Shown: positions 26,725 through 36,308 of the stretch, in pieces
How the letters are laid out: each line of letters begins with the position of its first letter
How positions within the stretch are numbered: the first letter of the stretch is position 1
NCBI GenBank assembly: GCA_965243755.1
Contig: CBDEVW010000004.1
Span: 496,001 to 560,000 of the forward strand
Direction of reading: 5' to 3'
DNA: 64,000 nucleotides
From: JANSWY01 sp965243755
GTDB taxonomy: Bacteria > Bacteroidota > Bacteroidia > Cytophagales > Cyclobacteriaceae
Program-made: the position numbers and the translations under genes
The notes under the pieces: model-generated
What the model was told of the DNA's origin: nothing
Seen by the model: the letters and a program-made list of their open reading frames with translations, nothing else
Databases searched by the model: none

Positions 26725-29700
26725 ATGAAACGAAAACTCGTACTAAGAGTGGCGATGTTATCGCTATTTCTGATCGGTCTGAACAGTCTTTATGCTCAGA
26801 CTCCTTCACAAAAACAAAAAATCATCCAGGATTATGATCAAGCTACCTTGCAAAGCTTGAAGCAGCAATTTGAAAGTGAGGCTGCCCGTAAAAAACAGGA
26901 AGCCATTGAATTGGCAAACAGGAATGGCTGGGAGATCATCAAACAAAATGAGGACGGCTCTTTTGATGAGTTGATCGCTGTATCCAAAGATGGCCAACCT
27001 GTTTACTATACTGTGTTCAATGTAAATGCGGCAGTGTCTACAAGGGCAAATCACCTGAATATCGGAGGATCCCTTGGACTTTCTCTTGATGGCCAGAATA
27101 TGACTGCCCACGTATGGGACGGTGGACCGACTCGCGTAACTCACCAGGAGTTCGATGGTCCAGGAGGAAATAACAGGGTCACCATAAATGATGGTGTAAC
27201 AGGACTCAATGGAAATAGTTTCCATGCTCAGCACGTAACAGGTACTATTGTAGCCAGTGGTGTAGTCGCTAATGCAAAAGGAATGGCACCCCAGGCAAGA
27301 GCGCTGACGCATGATTGGGATAATGACCTCTCAGAAGCAACCGCCGAAGCTTCAGCTGGAATGCTGTTGTCAAACCATTCTTATGGTTACCGTGCAAGCC
27401 TTGTTCCAGACTGGTATTTTGGAGCTTACATTGATGTTTCCAGGGACTGGGATGCGCTAATGTACAATTCTCCTTATTACCTGATGGTGGTAGCCGCCGG
27501 TAACGATGGAAATGACAATAGCTCCAATGGTGCACCACTTAATGGTAATTCATCTTACGACAAACTAACTGGTCACTCCACATCTAAAAATAATATGGTT
27601 GTTGCCAACGGCCAGGATGCAAATGTGGCCTCTGATGGAACTTTAAATAGCGTGGTGATTAATAGTAGCAGTAGCGAAGGACCTACTGATGATTTAAGGA
27701 TCAAACCCGATATTACTGGTAATGGAACCAGTGTATATTCTACTTATGATAACAGTGATGCGGCTTATAATTCAATCAGTGGGACATCAATGGCTTCTCC
27801 TAACGTAACTGGAACACTGCTTTTATTACAGCAGCATGCCAATGATGTGACAGGCTCATACATGAGGGCAGCTACATTAAAAGGTCTTGCGCTGCACACG
27901 GCAGATGATGCAGGAATCTCCGGTCCCGATGCAGTATATGGATGGGGGTTACTAAACGCCAAAGCTGCTGCTGAAGCAATTACTCAAAATGGAAATGGGT
28001 CCGTAATTAGTGAATTGACCCTGAATTCTGGCCAGACTTATACCTTAAATGTAGACGCCAATGGAACAGAGCCCCTGATTGCCTCTATCTCCTGGACTGA
28101 TCCTGCAGGAACTGCGAACACAGGAACTGCAAACTTGTCGACCCCTGTGCTGGTAAATGACCTTGACATCAGAGTTACCCAGGCCAGCTCAACCTACACA
28201 CCTTATAAACTAACAGGTGTAAACAGCAATACGACCGGTGACAATAATGTAGATCCATACGAGAGAGTAGATGTTTCAGGTGCCAGCGGAAGCTATACAA
28301 TTACAGTTTCCCACAAAGGATCATTGACCGGAGGAAGTCAAAACTATACGCTTATTGTAACTGGGGTAACAGGAACTCCTCCTGTTTGTAATGCAACTAC
28401 ACCATCAGGTTTAAATGCTTCAGGTGTTGGCACTACAACTGCGTCATTATCATGGAACACTGTTGCTGGAGCCACTTATGATTTAAGATACCGACCTACT
28501 GGAACATCCACCTGGACTACTACTGCTGTTAGTGGCACCAGTACCACACTCAGTGGTCTTGCCAGCGACACACAATACGAAGCTCAGGTAAGAAGTAAAT
28601 GTCCCGATAACTCAACTTCGGCATATTCCAGCTCCGTGAACTTCACTACCAGTTCTACCAACTGTACAGGGGGCATCTCGAGCTTTCCATATTCCGAAAG
28701 TTTCGAAAATACCCTCGGCGCATGGACACAATCCACAAATGATGACATCAACTGGACGGTTGATTCTGGGGGAACGCCTTCAAGTAATACAGGGCCTTCC
28801 ACAGGTACAGATGGTTCCTACTATGTTTATATTGAAGCGAGTAGTCCAAACTATCCATCAAAAAGAGCCATATTGAATTCACCATGTTTAGACCTTACTG
28901 GTGAATCAGATGCGTCCATCACGTTTGATTACCATATGATTGGTAATGCAGTAGGAACAATTGATCTTGAAGCCAGTAATGACAATGGCAACACCTGGAC
29001 ATCCATCTGGAGCCGGTCTGGGGCTCAGGGTACAGGTTGGAACAGTGCAGATGTCAGCTTAAGCGCGTATGCTGGTGGTACTTTGTTGCTCAGATACAAT
29101 GGCGTAACAGGATCTTCCTGGCAGGGAGATATTGCCATAGATAATGTAGAGATTACCGGAGGATCAACTCCAGACACGCAGGCACCTACAGTACCAACGG
29201 GATTAGCTGCTTCAAATGTCACCCAAACTAGCCTGACATTAAACTGGAACGCTTCTTCTGATAATGTGGGTGTAACAGGTTACGATGTATTCCAGGGAGC
29301 AACCAATATTGGTAGTGTAACGGGTACCACATCTAATGTTACAGGACTTACTGCCAACACAACTTATTCATTCAGTGTAAGAGCAAAAGATGCTGCTGGT
29401 AATGTATCAGCAAATAGCAGTGCAATTTCTGTAACAACTCTTGGGACAGGTGGACTTACTTGTAGCAGTACTGTGGGCGCCCCATATAGTGAGAGTTTTG
29501 AAAATACATTTGGTGGTTGGACCAATGTTTCTGGAGATGATTTCAACTGGTCACTAAGATCTGGAGGAACTCCATCGAGTAATACCGGTCCATCCAGTGC
29601 CAATGATGGTTCATACTACATTTATACTGAGTCCAGTAGCCCGAACTATTCCAATAAGGTAGCAATCATCGAAAGCCCTTGCTTCGACCTGGCCGGAACT

Positions 29701-30555
29701 ACCAGTCCTACGCTTACATTTAGTTACCATATGTATGGTTCTGCGGCAATGGGAGGCTTGGTGATGGAAGCCACTACAGATGATAATAACTGGACAGCTA
29801 TATGGTCAAGATCCGGAAACCAGGGGAATGCCTGGCAAAACGCCTCAGTTGATCTTTCTGCCTATGCGGGTGCATCCGTGAAACTAAGAATTGTTGGTAC
29901 AACAGGAACGACATGGCAAGGTGATATGGCTATTGATAAAATGGCACTTACAGATGGGACTTCCAATACCACTGTGACATTAACACTTGTGCTTGACAAC
30001 TATCCTGAAGAAACCAGTTGGACACTTGCTTCCGGTGGATCTACCATTGCCTCTGGCGGAACTTATGGGTCGCTACCTGACGGCTCCACCGTGACAGAAA
30101 CCTGGAACCTGGCGGCTGGATGCTATACTTTCACTATAAATGATACTTATGGTGATGGTATTTGCTGTGCGTATGGAAGTGGTTCTTACAACATCAGTGA
30201 TGGTTCCTCCACACTTGCTTCTGGTGGATCGTTTGGGTCTACAGAATCTAAAACTTTCTGTGTTGGTGGTGCCACTTCAAGTACATCCTATGTGACCTTC
30301 AACAATTCGCCGCAGGAATACAGAGGTACATTCATGATCGCACCTAATCCCGCTGAGGATTACCTGATGATCAATATCCTGGACATAAAGGCAGAGGCAT
30401 TTGAGATTCTTGACCTATCAGGTAAAAGAATGATGTCGGGAGCCATAACCGGTGAACAAACACGGGTTTCTCTTTCTACTATTCCGGAAGGACTGTATTT
30501 GGTAAGGGTGATCAATAGCAAAGGAGGATTTGTAGAGAAAGTAAGTATTAAGTGA
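26725..30555 (+). CDS. T9SS-secreted subtilisin-like (S8) protease
   Basis: 1276 residues. After a signal peptide (to about 25, ...NSLYAQ), the S8 domain has the full set: D132 (VWDGG), H167 (HAQHVTG), oxyanion N260 (AAGNDG) and S355 (GTSMASP). A beta-rich P-domain-like region follows (about 430-550), then a fibronectin III repeat (about 555-640), a MAM/jelly-roll-like domain (about 648-812), a second fibronectin III (about 820-905), and a second MAM-like domain. Next is a calcium-module-like segment with YGDGICCAYG (about 1150). The last 75 residues are a type A T9SS sorting domain (IAPNPAEDYLMINI...GLYLVRVINSKG). The enzyme should be exported across the outer membrane and attached or released. 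The last 368 residues are shared with the M4 protease at 31016. Own terminator. Confidence 0.95.
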   Translation: MKRKLVLRVAMLSLFLIGLNSLYAQTPSQKQKIIQDYDQATLQSLKQQFESEAARKKQEAIELANRNGWEIIKQNEDGSFDELIAVSKDGQPVYYTVFNVNAAVSTRANHLNIGGSLGLSLDGQNMTAHVWDGGPTRVTHQEFDGPGGNNRVTINDGVTGLNGNSFHAQHVTGTIVASGVVANAKGMAPQARALTHDWDNDLSEATAEASAGMLLSNHSYGYRASLVPDWYFGAYIDVSRDWDALMYNSPYYLMVVAAGNDGNDNSSNGAPLNGNSSYDKLTGHSTSKNNMVVANGQDANVASDGTLNSVVINSSSSEGPTDDLRIKPDITGNGTSVYSTYDNSDAAYNSISGTSMASPNVTGTLLLLQQHANDVTGSYMRAATLKGLALHTADDAGISGPDAVYGWGLLNAKAAAEAITQNGNGSVISELTLNSGQTYTLNVDANGTEPLIASISWTDPAGTANTGTANLSTPVLVNDLDIRVTQASSTYTPYKLTGVNSNTTGDNNVDPYERVDVSGASGSYTITVSHKGSLTGGSQNYTLIVTGVTGTPPVCNATTPSGLNASGVGTTTASLSWNTVAGATYDLRYRPTGTSTWTTTAVSGTSTTLSGLASDTQYEAQVRSKCPDNSTSAYSSSVNFTTSSTNCTGGISSFPYSESFENTLGAWTQSTNDDINWTVDSGGTPSSNTGPSTGTDGSYYVYIEASSPNYPSKRAILNSPCLDLTGESDASITFDYHMIGNAVGTIDLEASNDNGNTWTSIWSRSGAQGTGWNSADVSLSAYAGGTLLLRYNGVTGSSWQGDIAIDNVEITGGSTPDTQAPTVPTGLAASNVTQTSLTLNWNASSDNVGVTGYDVFQGATNIGSVTGTTSNVTGLTANTTYSFSVRAKDAAGNVSANSSAISVTTLGTGGLTCSSTVGAPYSESFENTFGGWTNVSGDDFNWSLRSGGTPSSNTGPSSANDGSYYIYTESSSPNYSNKVAIIESPCFDLAGTTSPTLTFSYHMYGSAAMGGLVMEATTDDNNWTAIWSRSGNQGNAWQNASVDLSAYAGASVKLRIVGTTGTTWQGDMAIDKMALTDGTSNTTVTLTLVLDNYPEETSWTLASGGSTIASGGTYGSLPDGSTVTETWNLAAGCYTFTINDTYGDGICCAYGSGSYNISDGSSTLASGGSFGSTESKTFCVGGATSSTSYVTFNNSPQEYRGTFMIAPNPAEDYLMINILDIKAEAFEILDLSGKRMMSGAITGEQTRVSLSTIPEGLYLVRVINSKGGFVEKVSIK

Positions 30556-30584
30556 TCTAGTTTTTAGGTTGCCTGTTTTATTTC

Positions 30585-30613
30585 AAAGGGGTGCATCTGC
30601 ACCCCTTTTTATG
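30585..30613 (+). terminator. terminator of the S8 protease
   Basis: AAAGGGGTGCA pairs perfectly with TGCACCCCTTT over 11 bases with a minimal loop, followed by TTT, 30 bases past the stop. Confidence 0.9.
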
Positions 30614-30775
30614 TTGTAAGCCCATCGACATCCCAATTTGCAATGAAGTAGATTATTAAACATATTTTGACTTTTGTTGATAATTCAGAATATAATTTTA
30701 AAAATTTCCTAAATACTACTTCAATATTGATTGCACTAAAAATATTTATACTTTTTTAGGATAATACAATATTAA

Positions 30776-31015
30776 TTTTTCTAAATTCCGGGTCTTATTG
30801 CTAACCAAACATGTTATTTTGATGAAACTCCAAAGAATCATTGGGTGTCACCCCGATGTGCCATTCTTAATTTTTAATCTCACAAAATTCCTGTACCGTT
30901 AGGATAATCTGGCTGCTGATCACCAATGCGTTCAGTTGTTGGATGTCATAGGTGGTCAAAAGGTCTGTAATTAATATTAACAACTTCTAAAGTATTGCTA
31001 ACCAAACCTATTGAC
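30776..31015 (+). promoter_or_regulatory. 5' leader of M4 protease with repeated TTGCTAACCAAAC element
   Basis: TTGCTAACCAAAC occurs at 30798-30810 and at 30995-31007, the second nine bases before the ATG at 31016. The first copy lies in the same context as the leader at 26521 (CTAAATTC-G-GTCTTATTGC..., then ATGAAACTCCAAA). CCAA/TTGG can again pair around a seven-base loop (30832-30846). A 26-codon frame opens at 30822, but its residues do not match the frame in the other leader beyond a few. The first part of the 460-base spacer (30614-30775) is AT-rich with nothing recognised. Confidence 0.55.
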
Positions 31016-34000
31016 ATGAGGAATTCTACCCCATTTTTAGTGCTTTTGCTATGTGCGCTTACAATTTCAGCCATAGCACAAACCCCGCAAGTTATCCGTG
31101 AGGATAATGGTATGGTCAAGAGAATTGTGTTCGAGAGAGGACAAGCTACTCCGGGCTCCACACAATTGATTGATCAGTACCTCAAAGCATCAGATGCTGA
31201 CGAGTTTAGATTGTCCAGGAAGACAACTGATCAGCTCGGCTTTCAGCATGAAAAGTATCAACAGTATTACAAAGGAATCAAAGTTGAACATGCTACTTAT
31301 TCCATCCATATCAGAAATGGAAATGTGGAATCAATGAATGGTGAGTATGCCCAACTGAGAGATGTATCCGTAAACCCATCAATTTCTGCAGATGTTGCTT
31401 TGAAACAGGCAATGAACTTTGTGGGCGCGTCCGAGTATTTGTGGGAGGATGAAAAAGAAGCCAGCCTGATCAACTACAAGAAACCTTCTGGTGAGCTGGT
31501 GATCTATAAAAAACAGCTGGCCTGGAAATTTGATGTTTACTCCAAAAATCCAATTGGTCGATCCGACATTTATGTGAGTGCAGCGGACGGTGAAATTTTA
31601 GGAAAGAATGACCAGATTCATCATGCCGATGCAGTTGGTACAGCTTCTACACGATACAGTGGAAACAGATCCATAAATGCTGATAGCTACTCTGGAAGCT
31701 ACAGACTAAGAGATTACAGCAGGGGTAATGGTATCGAAACCTATGATATGAACAATGGTACCAACTACAATGCTGCGGTTGATTTCACAGACAATGACAA
31801 TAACTGGACATCAGCTGAACATGCTAATGCAGAAAAGGATGATGCTGCACTTGATGCGCATTGGGGAGCGGAAATGACTTATGACTATTTTCTGCAAACA
31901 TTTAATAGAAATAGCTTCGATGATGCAGGAGCGACCATCAGAAGTTATGTTCATTTCAACCTGATTGCCTATGGATACCCAAATAACGACAATGCGTTCT
32001 GGGATGGAAGCAGAATGACCTACGGAGATGGAACAAGCCTTGATCCTCTGACTACTTTGGACATTGCAGCACATGAAATCGGTCATGCGGTTTGTACCCA
32101 TACAGCCAACCTGGTTTACTCCTATGAGTCTGGTGCTTTGAATGAAGCATTTTCTGATATCTGGGCGGCTTCAGTTGAGTACTTTGCAGCACCGGAGAAA
32201 AACACATGGGTACTGGGTGAAGATCTTGGAACAACAGTAAGATCCCTGGAAGACCCAAAAGTAGCTGGCCAGCCGGATACTTACCAGGGAACCAACTGGT
32301 ATACAGGCTCTGGTGACAATGGTGGTGTTCACTATAATTCCGGAGTATTGAATCACTGGTTTTATATTCTTTCCGTAGGTAAGACAGGAACCAACGATAA
32401 TGGTGACAGCTATAGTGTTACAGGAATTGGAATTGATAAAGCTGCTGCCATTGCTTACAGAACAGAAGCAGTTTACTTGTCAGCAAATTCACAATATATT
32501 GATGCAAGAAACTACGGTATTCAGGCTGCCCAGGATTTGTATGGTGTGGATTCACCTGAGGCAATAGCTACTCAAAATGCGTTTTACGCAGTAGGAGTAG
32601 GGAGTGCATATAACCCTGGTGGTTCTGGCGCTTGTACTACTACCATCACCGCCTTCCCATATGCTGAAAGCTTCGAGTCTGGAATAGGTGGATGGATTCA
32701 GGGTGATGATGATGACATGGACTGGACCAGGGATGCAAATGGTACTCCGTCTTCAAGTACAGGACCTTCAGCAGCTTCTGATGGTTCATACTATATGTAT
32801 GTAGAATCATCCAGCCCTAATTATCCTTCAAAAACCGCCAACTTCTATGGACCCTGCTTTGATTTGAGTGGTGCTTCCAGTGCTACATTTACTTTTGACT
32901 ATCACATGTATGGCTCAAATATGGGAACCCTTACTTTACAGGCGAGAGTAGGAACCGGATCATGGTCCAGTTTGTGGTCATTAAGCGGAGATCAGGGCAA
33001 TGCATGGAATACACAGGCAGTAGATTTAAGTAGCTATGCTGGTGGAGAGGTTCAATTGAGGTTTACAGGAACCACGGGATCAAGTTATAGAGGAGACATG
33101 ACTGTAGATAACCTTGAGCTGACTACTGGGGGAGGTGCTACATGTGACACTCCAACTGGCCTTGCAGCATCTAATGTAGCAGAAACAACATTCACTTTGT
33201 CATGGAATGCAGTATCAGGAGCAAGTTCTTACGATGTTGAAATTGACGGTGCTGTGGTAGGAGATAATGTTACCGGAACCTCCATTAATATTACAGGGGC
33301 TACCGCTGCTACCACCTACAGCTGTAGAGTAAGATCCAACTGCTCCAGTACTTCAAGTGCTTATTCATCTGCCATCAACGTGACTACCGCTGATGCACCT
33401 GGTGGGCTTACTTGTAGTGCAACAGTGAATGCACCTTATAGCGAAAGTTTTGAAAATACCTTTGGTGCATGGACTAATGTTTCCGGAGATGATTTCGACT
33501 GGTCACTGAGATCAGGTGGAACACCTTCAAGTAATACCGGACCTTCTGCGGCTAATGACGGATCATATTATATCTATACGGAATCAAGTAGTCCGAACTA
33601 TTCAAACAAGACCGCAATTATTGAAAGCCCTTGTTTCAACCTTGCAGGAACTACCTCACCTACGCTATCATTCAAATATCATATGTATGGTGCTACTGCC
33701 ATGGGAGGATTGGTAATGGAAGCAACTACCGATGATACCAACTGGTCCACCGTGTGGTCTGCAAGCGGTAACCAGGGTAATGCCTGGCAGGATGCTTCTG
33801 TAGATCTTTCAGGATATGCAGGAAGTTCGGTGAAGGTTAGAATAGTAGGAACAACAGGAACCACCTGGCAGGGAGACATGGCCATTGATAAAATGGCACT
33901 TACAGATGGTACTTCCGGTGGAGGAACAACTACGGTAACACTCACGCTGGTACTGGACAACTATCCGGAAGAAACAAGCTGGACGCTTTCTGCGGGAGGC

Positions 34001-34516
34001 TCTACAATCGCATCAGGAGGCACTTACGGTTCGCAACCTGATGGGTCAACGGTAACAGAAACATTTAACCTTCCGGCTGATTGCTATAGCTTCACAATCA
34101 ATGACGCTTATGGAGATGGTATTTGCTGTTCTTACGGTAATGGCTCATACACATTAAGTGATGGCACAACCACTCTGGCTTCCGGGGGATCCTTCGGCTC
34201 TACAGAAACTAAAAACTTCTGTGTAGGTGGTGCTACAGCGACTGCTGGTTTCTTTGGTCTCAATCAGGAGTCCCGTGAGTATAGAGGTACGTTTACCATC
34301 GCTCCAAACCCTGCTGAAGACTTCCTGACCATTAATATTCTTGACATTAAAGCGGAAGCATACGAGATCCTGGATTTATCAGGTAAAAGAATGCTAAGTG
34401 GTGAAATCACCAGCAACCAAACTAAAGTATCATTAAACACAATTCCTGAAGGACTGTACTTGATCCGGGTGATCAACAGTAAAGGAGGATTTGTGGAAAA
34501 GGTAAGTATTAAGTAA
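31016..34516 (+). CDS. T9SS-secreted thermolysin-like (M4) metalloprotease
   Basis: 1166 residues from the ATG at 31016. The TTG at 30995 is part of the leader repeat and not a start. Signal peptide (FLVLLLCALTISAIA), then an FTP/PepSY-like propeptide (about 30-200). The catalytic domain has H353-E-I-G-H357, third zinc ligand E377 (NEAFSD, 20 residues on as in thermolysin), and the GGVHYNSG loop with the catalytic His. A MAM-like domain (about 535-700), a fibronectin III (about 705-790), a second MAM-like domain, a YGDGICCSYG module and a type A T9SS sorting domain follow. The last 370 residues closely match the S8 protease. Expected to act on extracellular protein together with it. Confidence 0.95.
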   Translation: MRNSTPFLVLLLCALTISAIAQTPQVIREDNGMVKRIVFERGQATPGSTQLIDQYLKASDADEFRLSRKTTDQLGFQHEKYQQYYKGIKVEHATYSIHIRNGNVESMNGEYAQLRDVSVNPSISADVALKQAMNFVGASEYLWEDEKEASLINYKKPSGELVIYKKQLAWKFDVYSKNPIGRSDIYVSAADGEILGKNDQIHHADAVGTASTRYSGNRSINADSYSGSYRLRDYSRGNGIETYDMNNGTNYNAAVDFTDNDNNWTSAEHANAEKDDAALDAHWGAEMTYDYFLQTFNRNSFDDAGATIRSYVHFNLIAYGYPNNDNAFWDGSRMTYGDGTSLDPLTTLDIAAHEIGHAVCTHTANLVYSYESGALNEAFSDIWAASVEYFAAPEKNTWVLGEDLGTTVRSLEDPKVAGQPDTYQGTNWYTGSGDNGGVHYNSGVLNHWFYILSVGKTGTNDNGDSYSVTGIGIDKAAAIAYRTEAVYLSANSQYIDARNYGIQAAQDLYGVDSPEAIATQNAFYAVGVGSAYNPGGSGACTTTITAFPYAESFESGIGGWIQGDDDDMDWTRDANGTPSSSTGPSAASDGSYYMYVESSSPNYPSKTANFYGPCFDLSGASSATFTFDYHMYGSNMGTLTLQARVGTGSWSSLWSLSGDQGNAWNTQAVDLSSYAGGEVQLRFTGTTGSSYRGDMTVDNLELTTGGGATCDTPTGLAASNVAETTFTLSWNAVSGASSYDVEIDGAVVGDNVTGTSINITGATAATTYSCRVRSNCSSTSSAYSSAINVTTADAPGGLTCSATVNAPYSESFENTFGAWTNVSGDDFDWSLRSGGTPSSNTGPSAANDGSYYIYTESSSPNYSNKTAIIESPCFNLAGTTSPTLSFKYHMYGATAMGGLVMEATTDDTNWSTVWSASGNQGNAWQDASVDLSGYAGSSVKVRIVGTTGTTWQGDMAIDKMALTDGTSGGGTTTVTLTLVLDNYPEETSWTLSAGGSTIASGGTYGSQPDGSTVTETFNLPADCYSFTINDAYGDGICCSYGNGSYTLSDGTTTLASGGSFGSTETKNFCVGGATATAGFFGLNQESREYRGTFTIAPNPAEDFLTINILDIKAEAYEILDLSGKRMLSGEITSNQTKVSLNTIPEGLYLIRVINSKGGFVEKVSIK

Positions 34517-34542
34517 TACTTAATTACATTGCGTGTAAATGG

Positions 34543-34571
34543 AAAAGGGGGCACTTTGGTGCCTCTTTTTT
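34543..34571 (+). terminator. terminator of the M4 protease
   Basis: AAAAGGGGGCAC and GTGCCTCTTTTT form a stem around TTTG with a run of T residues, 26 bases past the stop. Confidence 0.85.
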
Positions 34572-34600
34572 TATGTTATCATATTTTCAGGGACCAGCAC

Positions 34601-34640
34601 AAAAAAAGACCGATTCAATTTTTTATTGAATCGGCCTCTT
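34601..34640 (-). terminator. terminator of the small basic protein gene
   Basis: CCGATTCAAT and ATTGAATCGG form a ten-base perfect stem around TTTTT. Read on the minus strand it is followed by a run of seven T residues, so it ends transcription from the gene at 34695-34961. Confidence 0.85.
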
Positions 34641-34694
34641 CTTTATAGATCAGGTAAGTTAGATTGAATAATCTGTTGGTAGGAAAGACGTCAG

Positions 34695-34961
34695 TTATTT
34701 CTTTATTCCGACACGTTTATTCTTCGCTTTCGGACCTGTTATCCGGGTTCGAGTAACTTTCACTGTCCCAACCGGTTTAGAGTTCTTGGCTTTTGGGCCG
34801 GTAACCTTGTCCTTCGAAGAAATCTTCCATACTCCAGGCTCATGCACATGATATTTTATATTACTGGCCAGAGGAGCCGGAGACCTCTTATACCTTTTTT
34901 GGGCGTTACAGACACTCAATCCTAATACCATCACCAATGATAATAGAATCAAACGTTTCAT
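34695..34961 (-). CDS. small basic secreted protein with TGPKAKN repeat
   Basis: 88 residues: a signal peptide (LILLSLVMVLGLSVCNA) and a mature part of about 67 residues, very rich in lysine and arginine. The heptad TGPKAKN occurs twice (about 53-59 and 73-79), each preceded by a basic beta-like stretch. No cysteines and no known family. The strong positive charge suggests interaction with polyanions such as lipopolysaccharide, DNA or acidic polysaccharide, but this is inference. It has its own strong terminator. Confidence 0.8.
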   Translation of the reverse strand: MKRLILLSLVMVLGLSVCNAQKRYKRSPAPLASNIKYHVHEPGVWKISSKDKVTGPKAKNSKPVGTVKVTRTRITGPKAKNKRVGIKK

Positions 34962-35049
34962 ACATTCTGGGTTGTTTATTTGTATTGAAACAATTTACGA
35001 AATTCCGAATAAAATTTTATGCAAACCTTTGTATTTATTGTATCCACAA

Positions 35050-36189
35050 CTAATACTGGCCATAAAACCGCTGTAATCTATTGGTTAATTGACTGTAAAT
35101 GGGCCTGGTCAATTCGATAAACATATCCTGCTTTGATGGAGGTGGCCTGAATTGAAGACCACACAGGCGAATCTGATCTTTGGACAAAGCCCGCTCATCC
35201 CCATTGTAATTGCCCCATTCTACAAACCAGGTAAAGGAACCCGGAAACTTATCACTAATAACTACAGCGTTGCTGCCTGCATCCAGTATTCGCATCGCCA
35301 GTACACCCTGAGAGACTACTTCGGCACGATTTACAGTAAGTTCAGCGGAGACAGTACCGTAGACATCCTGCTTTACGCCTTCCACAACTACTTCTCCTAC
35401 TACAACACTATCTTTAGTATACTCTTTCGTCTCTTTGCTGTAGGCAATCTGACCAACAACAAAGTCATCAAAATACAAGCTGATGATCTGATCAACATCA
35501 TCCAGTCTGTACTGGTCAGCTTCTTGTGGTGTGAAAAACCTTACAAATTCATTTCTGATGCCATTGCGTAAAAATCCTTCTACCTGGTCCTGGAAGAAAT
35601 CTGCACTCAAAGCAAAACGGCCTCTCACAGGGATTTGCTCGATGACTACTTTTAAGGTAGCATATTCTTTCGCCTGGGGAATCTTTTGAGCCACATCTTT
35701 GTATCCTGGCACATAATTATCGGCATCACGGAACCTGAAATATGCTTCTTTGGAGGCATTTCTGTCAAACTCATTCAGCAACCTCATCCCTTCCGCGTAG
35801 CTTTCTTCAGCGGCATATTTTTTGGCTTCTGTTAGTTTAGAAGAATATCTTTCCGGGTTTCTTATGACTTTCAAAGCACCTGGTGACCTCCTGATTTCAT
35901 CACCCATCCTGTTGATGGTTTCATATATACGCACTGTTTCGCCCCACTTAAATCTGCTATTCGATGCTGCTACATTGCCCAGTTCGGATTTGTAATAACT
36001 GATGGCTAGCGGATAGGCCATTTTAAGCGTTTCTCTTGATTTCTTGTGGTCTGGGTTTTTCCTTAATCGTTCTACAGCCTGAATAACAGCTTCGTAGTAA
36101 TTTCCTCTCTCAAGGGCTTTTTTTCCTGTGGAGCAGGAAACAATCAATCCGGTGAAAAGTATGATTGCGATTAGGTTAAATTTAGCCAT
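35050..36189 (-). CDS. TPR-like lipoprotein
   Basis: 379 residues with an SpII signal: LIAIILFTGLIVSC, lipidated Cys at 19. The first part is helical repeats (ALERGNYYEAVIQAVERLRKNPDHKKSRETLKMAYPLAISYYKSEL), resembling TPR. The later part contains beta segments (ATLKVVIEQIPVRGRFALSADFFQDQVEGFLRNGI; QIISLYFDDFVVGQIAYSKETKEY) and ends with TRPIYSQLTNRLQRFYGQY. A Bacteroidota envelope protein of unknown role. It is divergent from the CHAT-domain gene with 119 bases between, so both promoters lie there. Confidence 0.85.
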   Translation of the reverse strand: MAKFNLIAIILFTGLIVSCSTGKKALERGNYYEAVIQAVERLRKNPDHKKSRETLKMAYPLAISYYKSELGNVAASNSRFKWGETVRIYETINRMGDEIRRSPGALKVIRNPERYSSKLTEAKKYAAEESYAEGMRLLNEFDRNASKEAYFRFRDADNYVPGYKDVAQKIPQAKEYATLKVVIEQIPVRGRFALSADFFQDQVEGFLRNGIRNEFVRFFTPQEADQYRLDDVDQIISLYFDDFVVGQIAYSKETKEYTKDSVVVGEVVVEGVKQDVYGTVSAELTVNRAEVVSQGVLAMRILDAGSNAVVISDKFPGSFTWFVEWGNYNGDERALSKDQIRLCGLQFRPPPSKQDMFIELTRPIYSQLTNRLQRFYGQY

Positions 36190-36308
36190 TGCTCTTAATT
36201 TAATTGTTGTTAGATTTTATCCTTGCGATGCTTTAATTGCCATTACTGTGCCAAAATAAAATAAATTGATAATTTGCGTAAGGAATCTACTAAAAGATAT
36301 TCACAATT

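Noticed and set aside
30995..31015. TTG start giving a longer M4 protease
   Set aside because: The TTG belongs to the leader repeat TTGCTAACCAAAC, which also occurs before the S8 gene where it is not coding. The ATG at 31016 begins a normal signal peptide.
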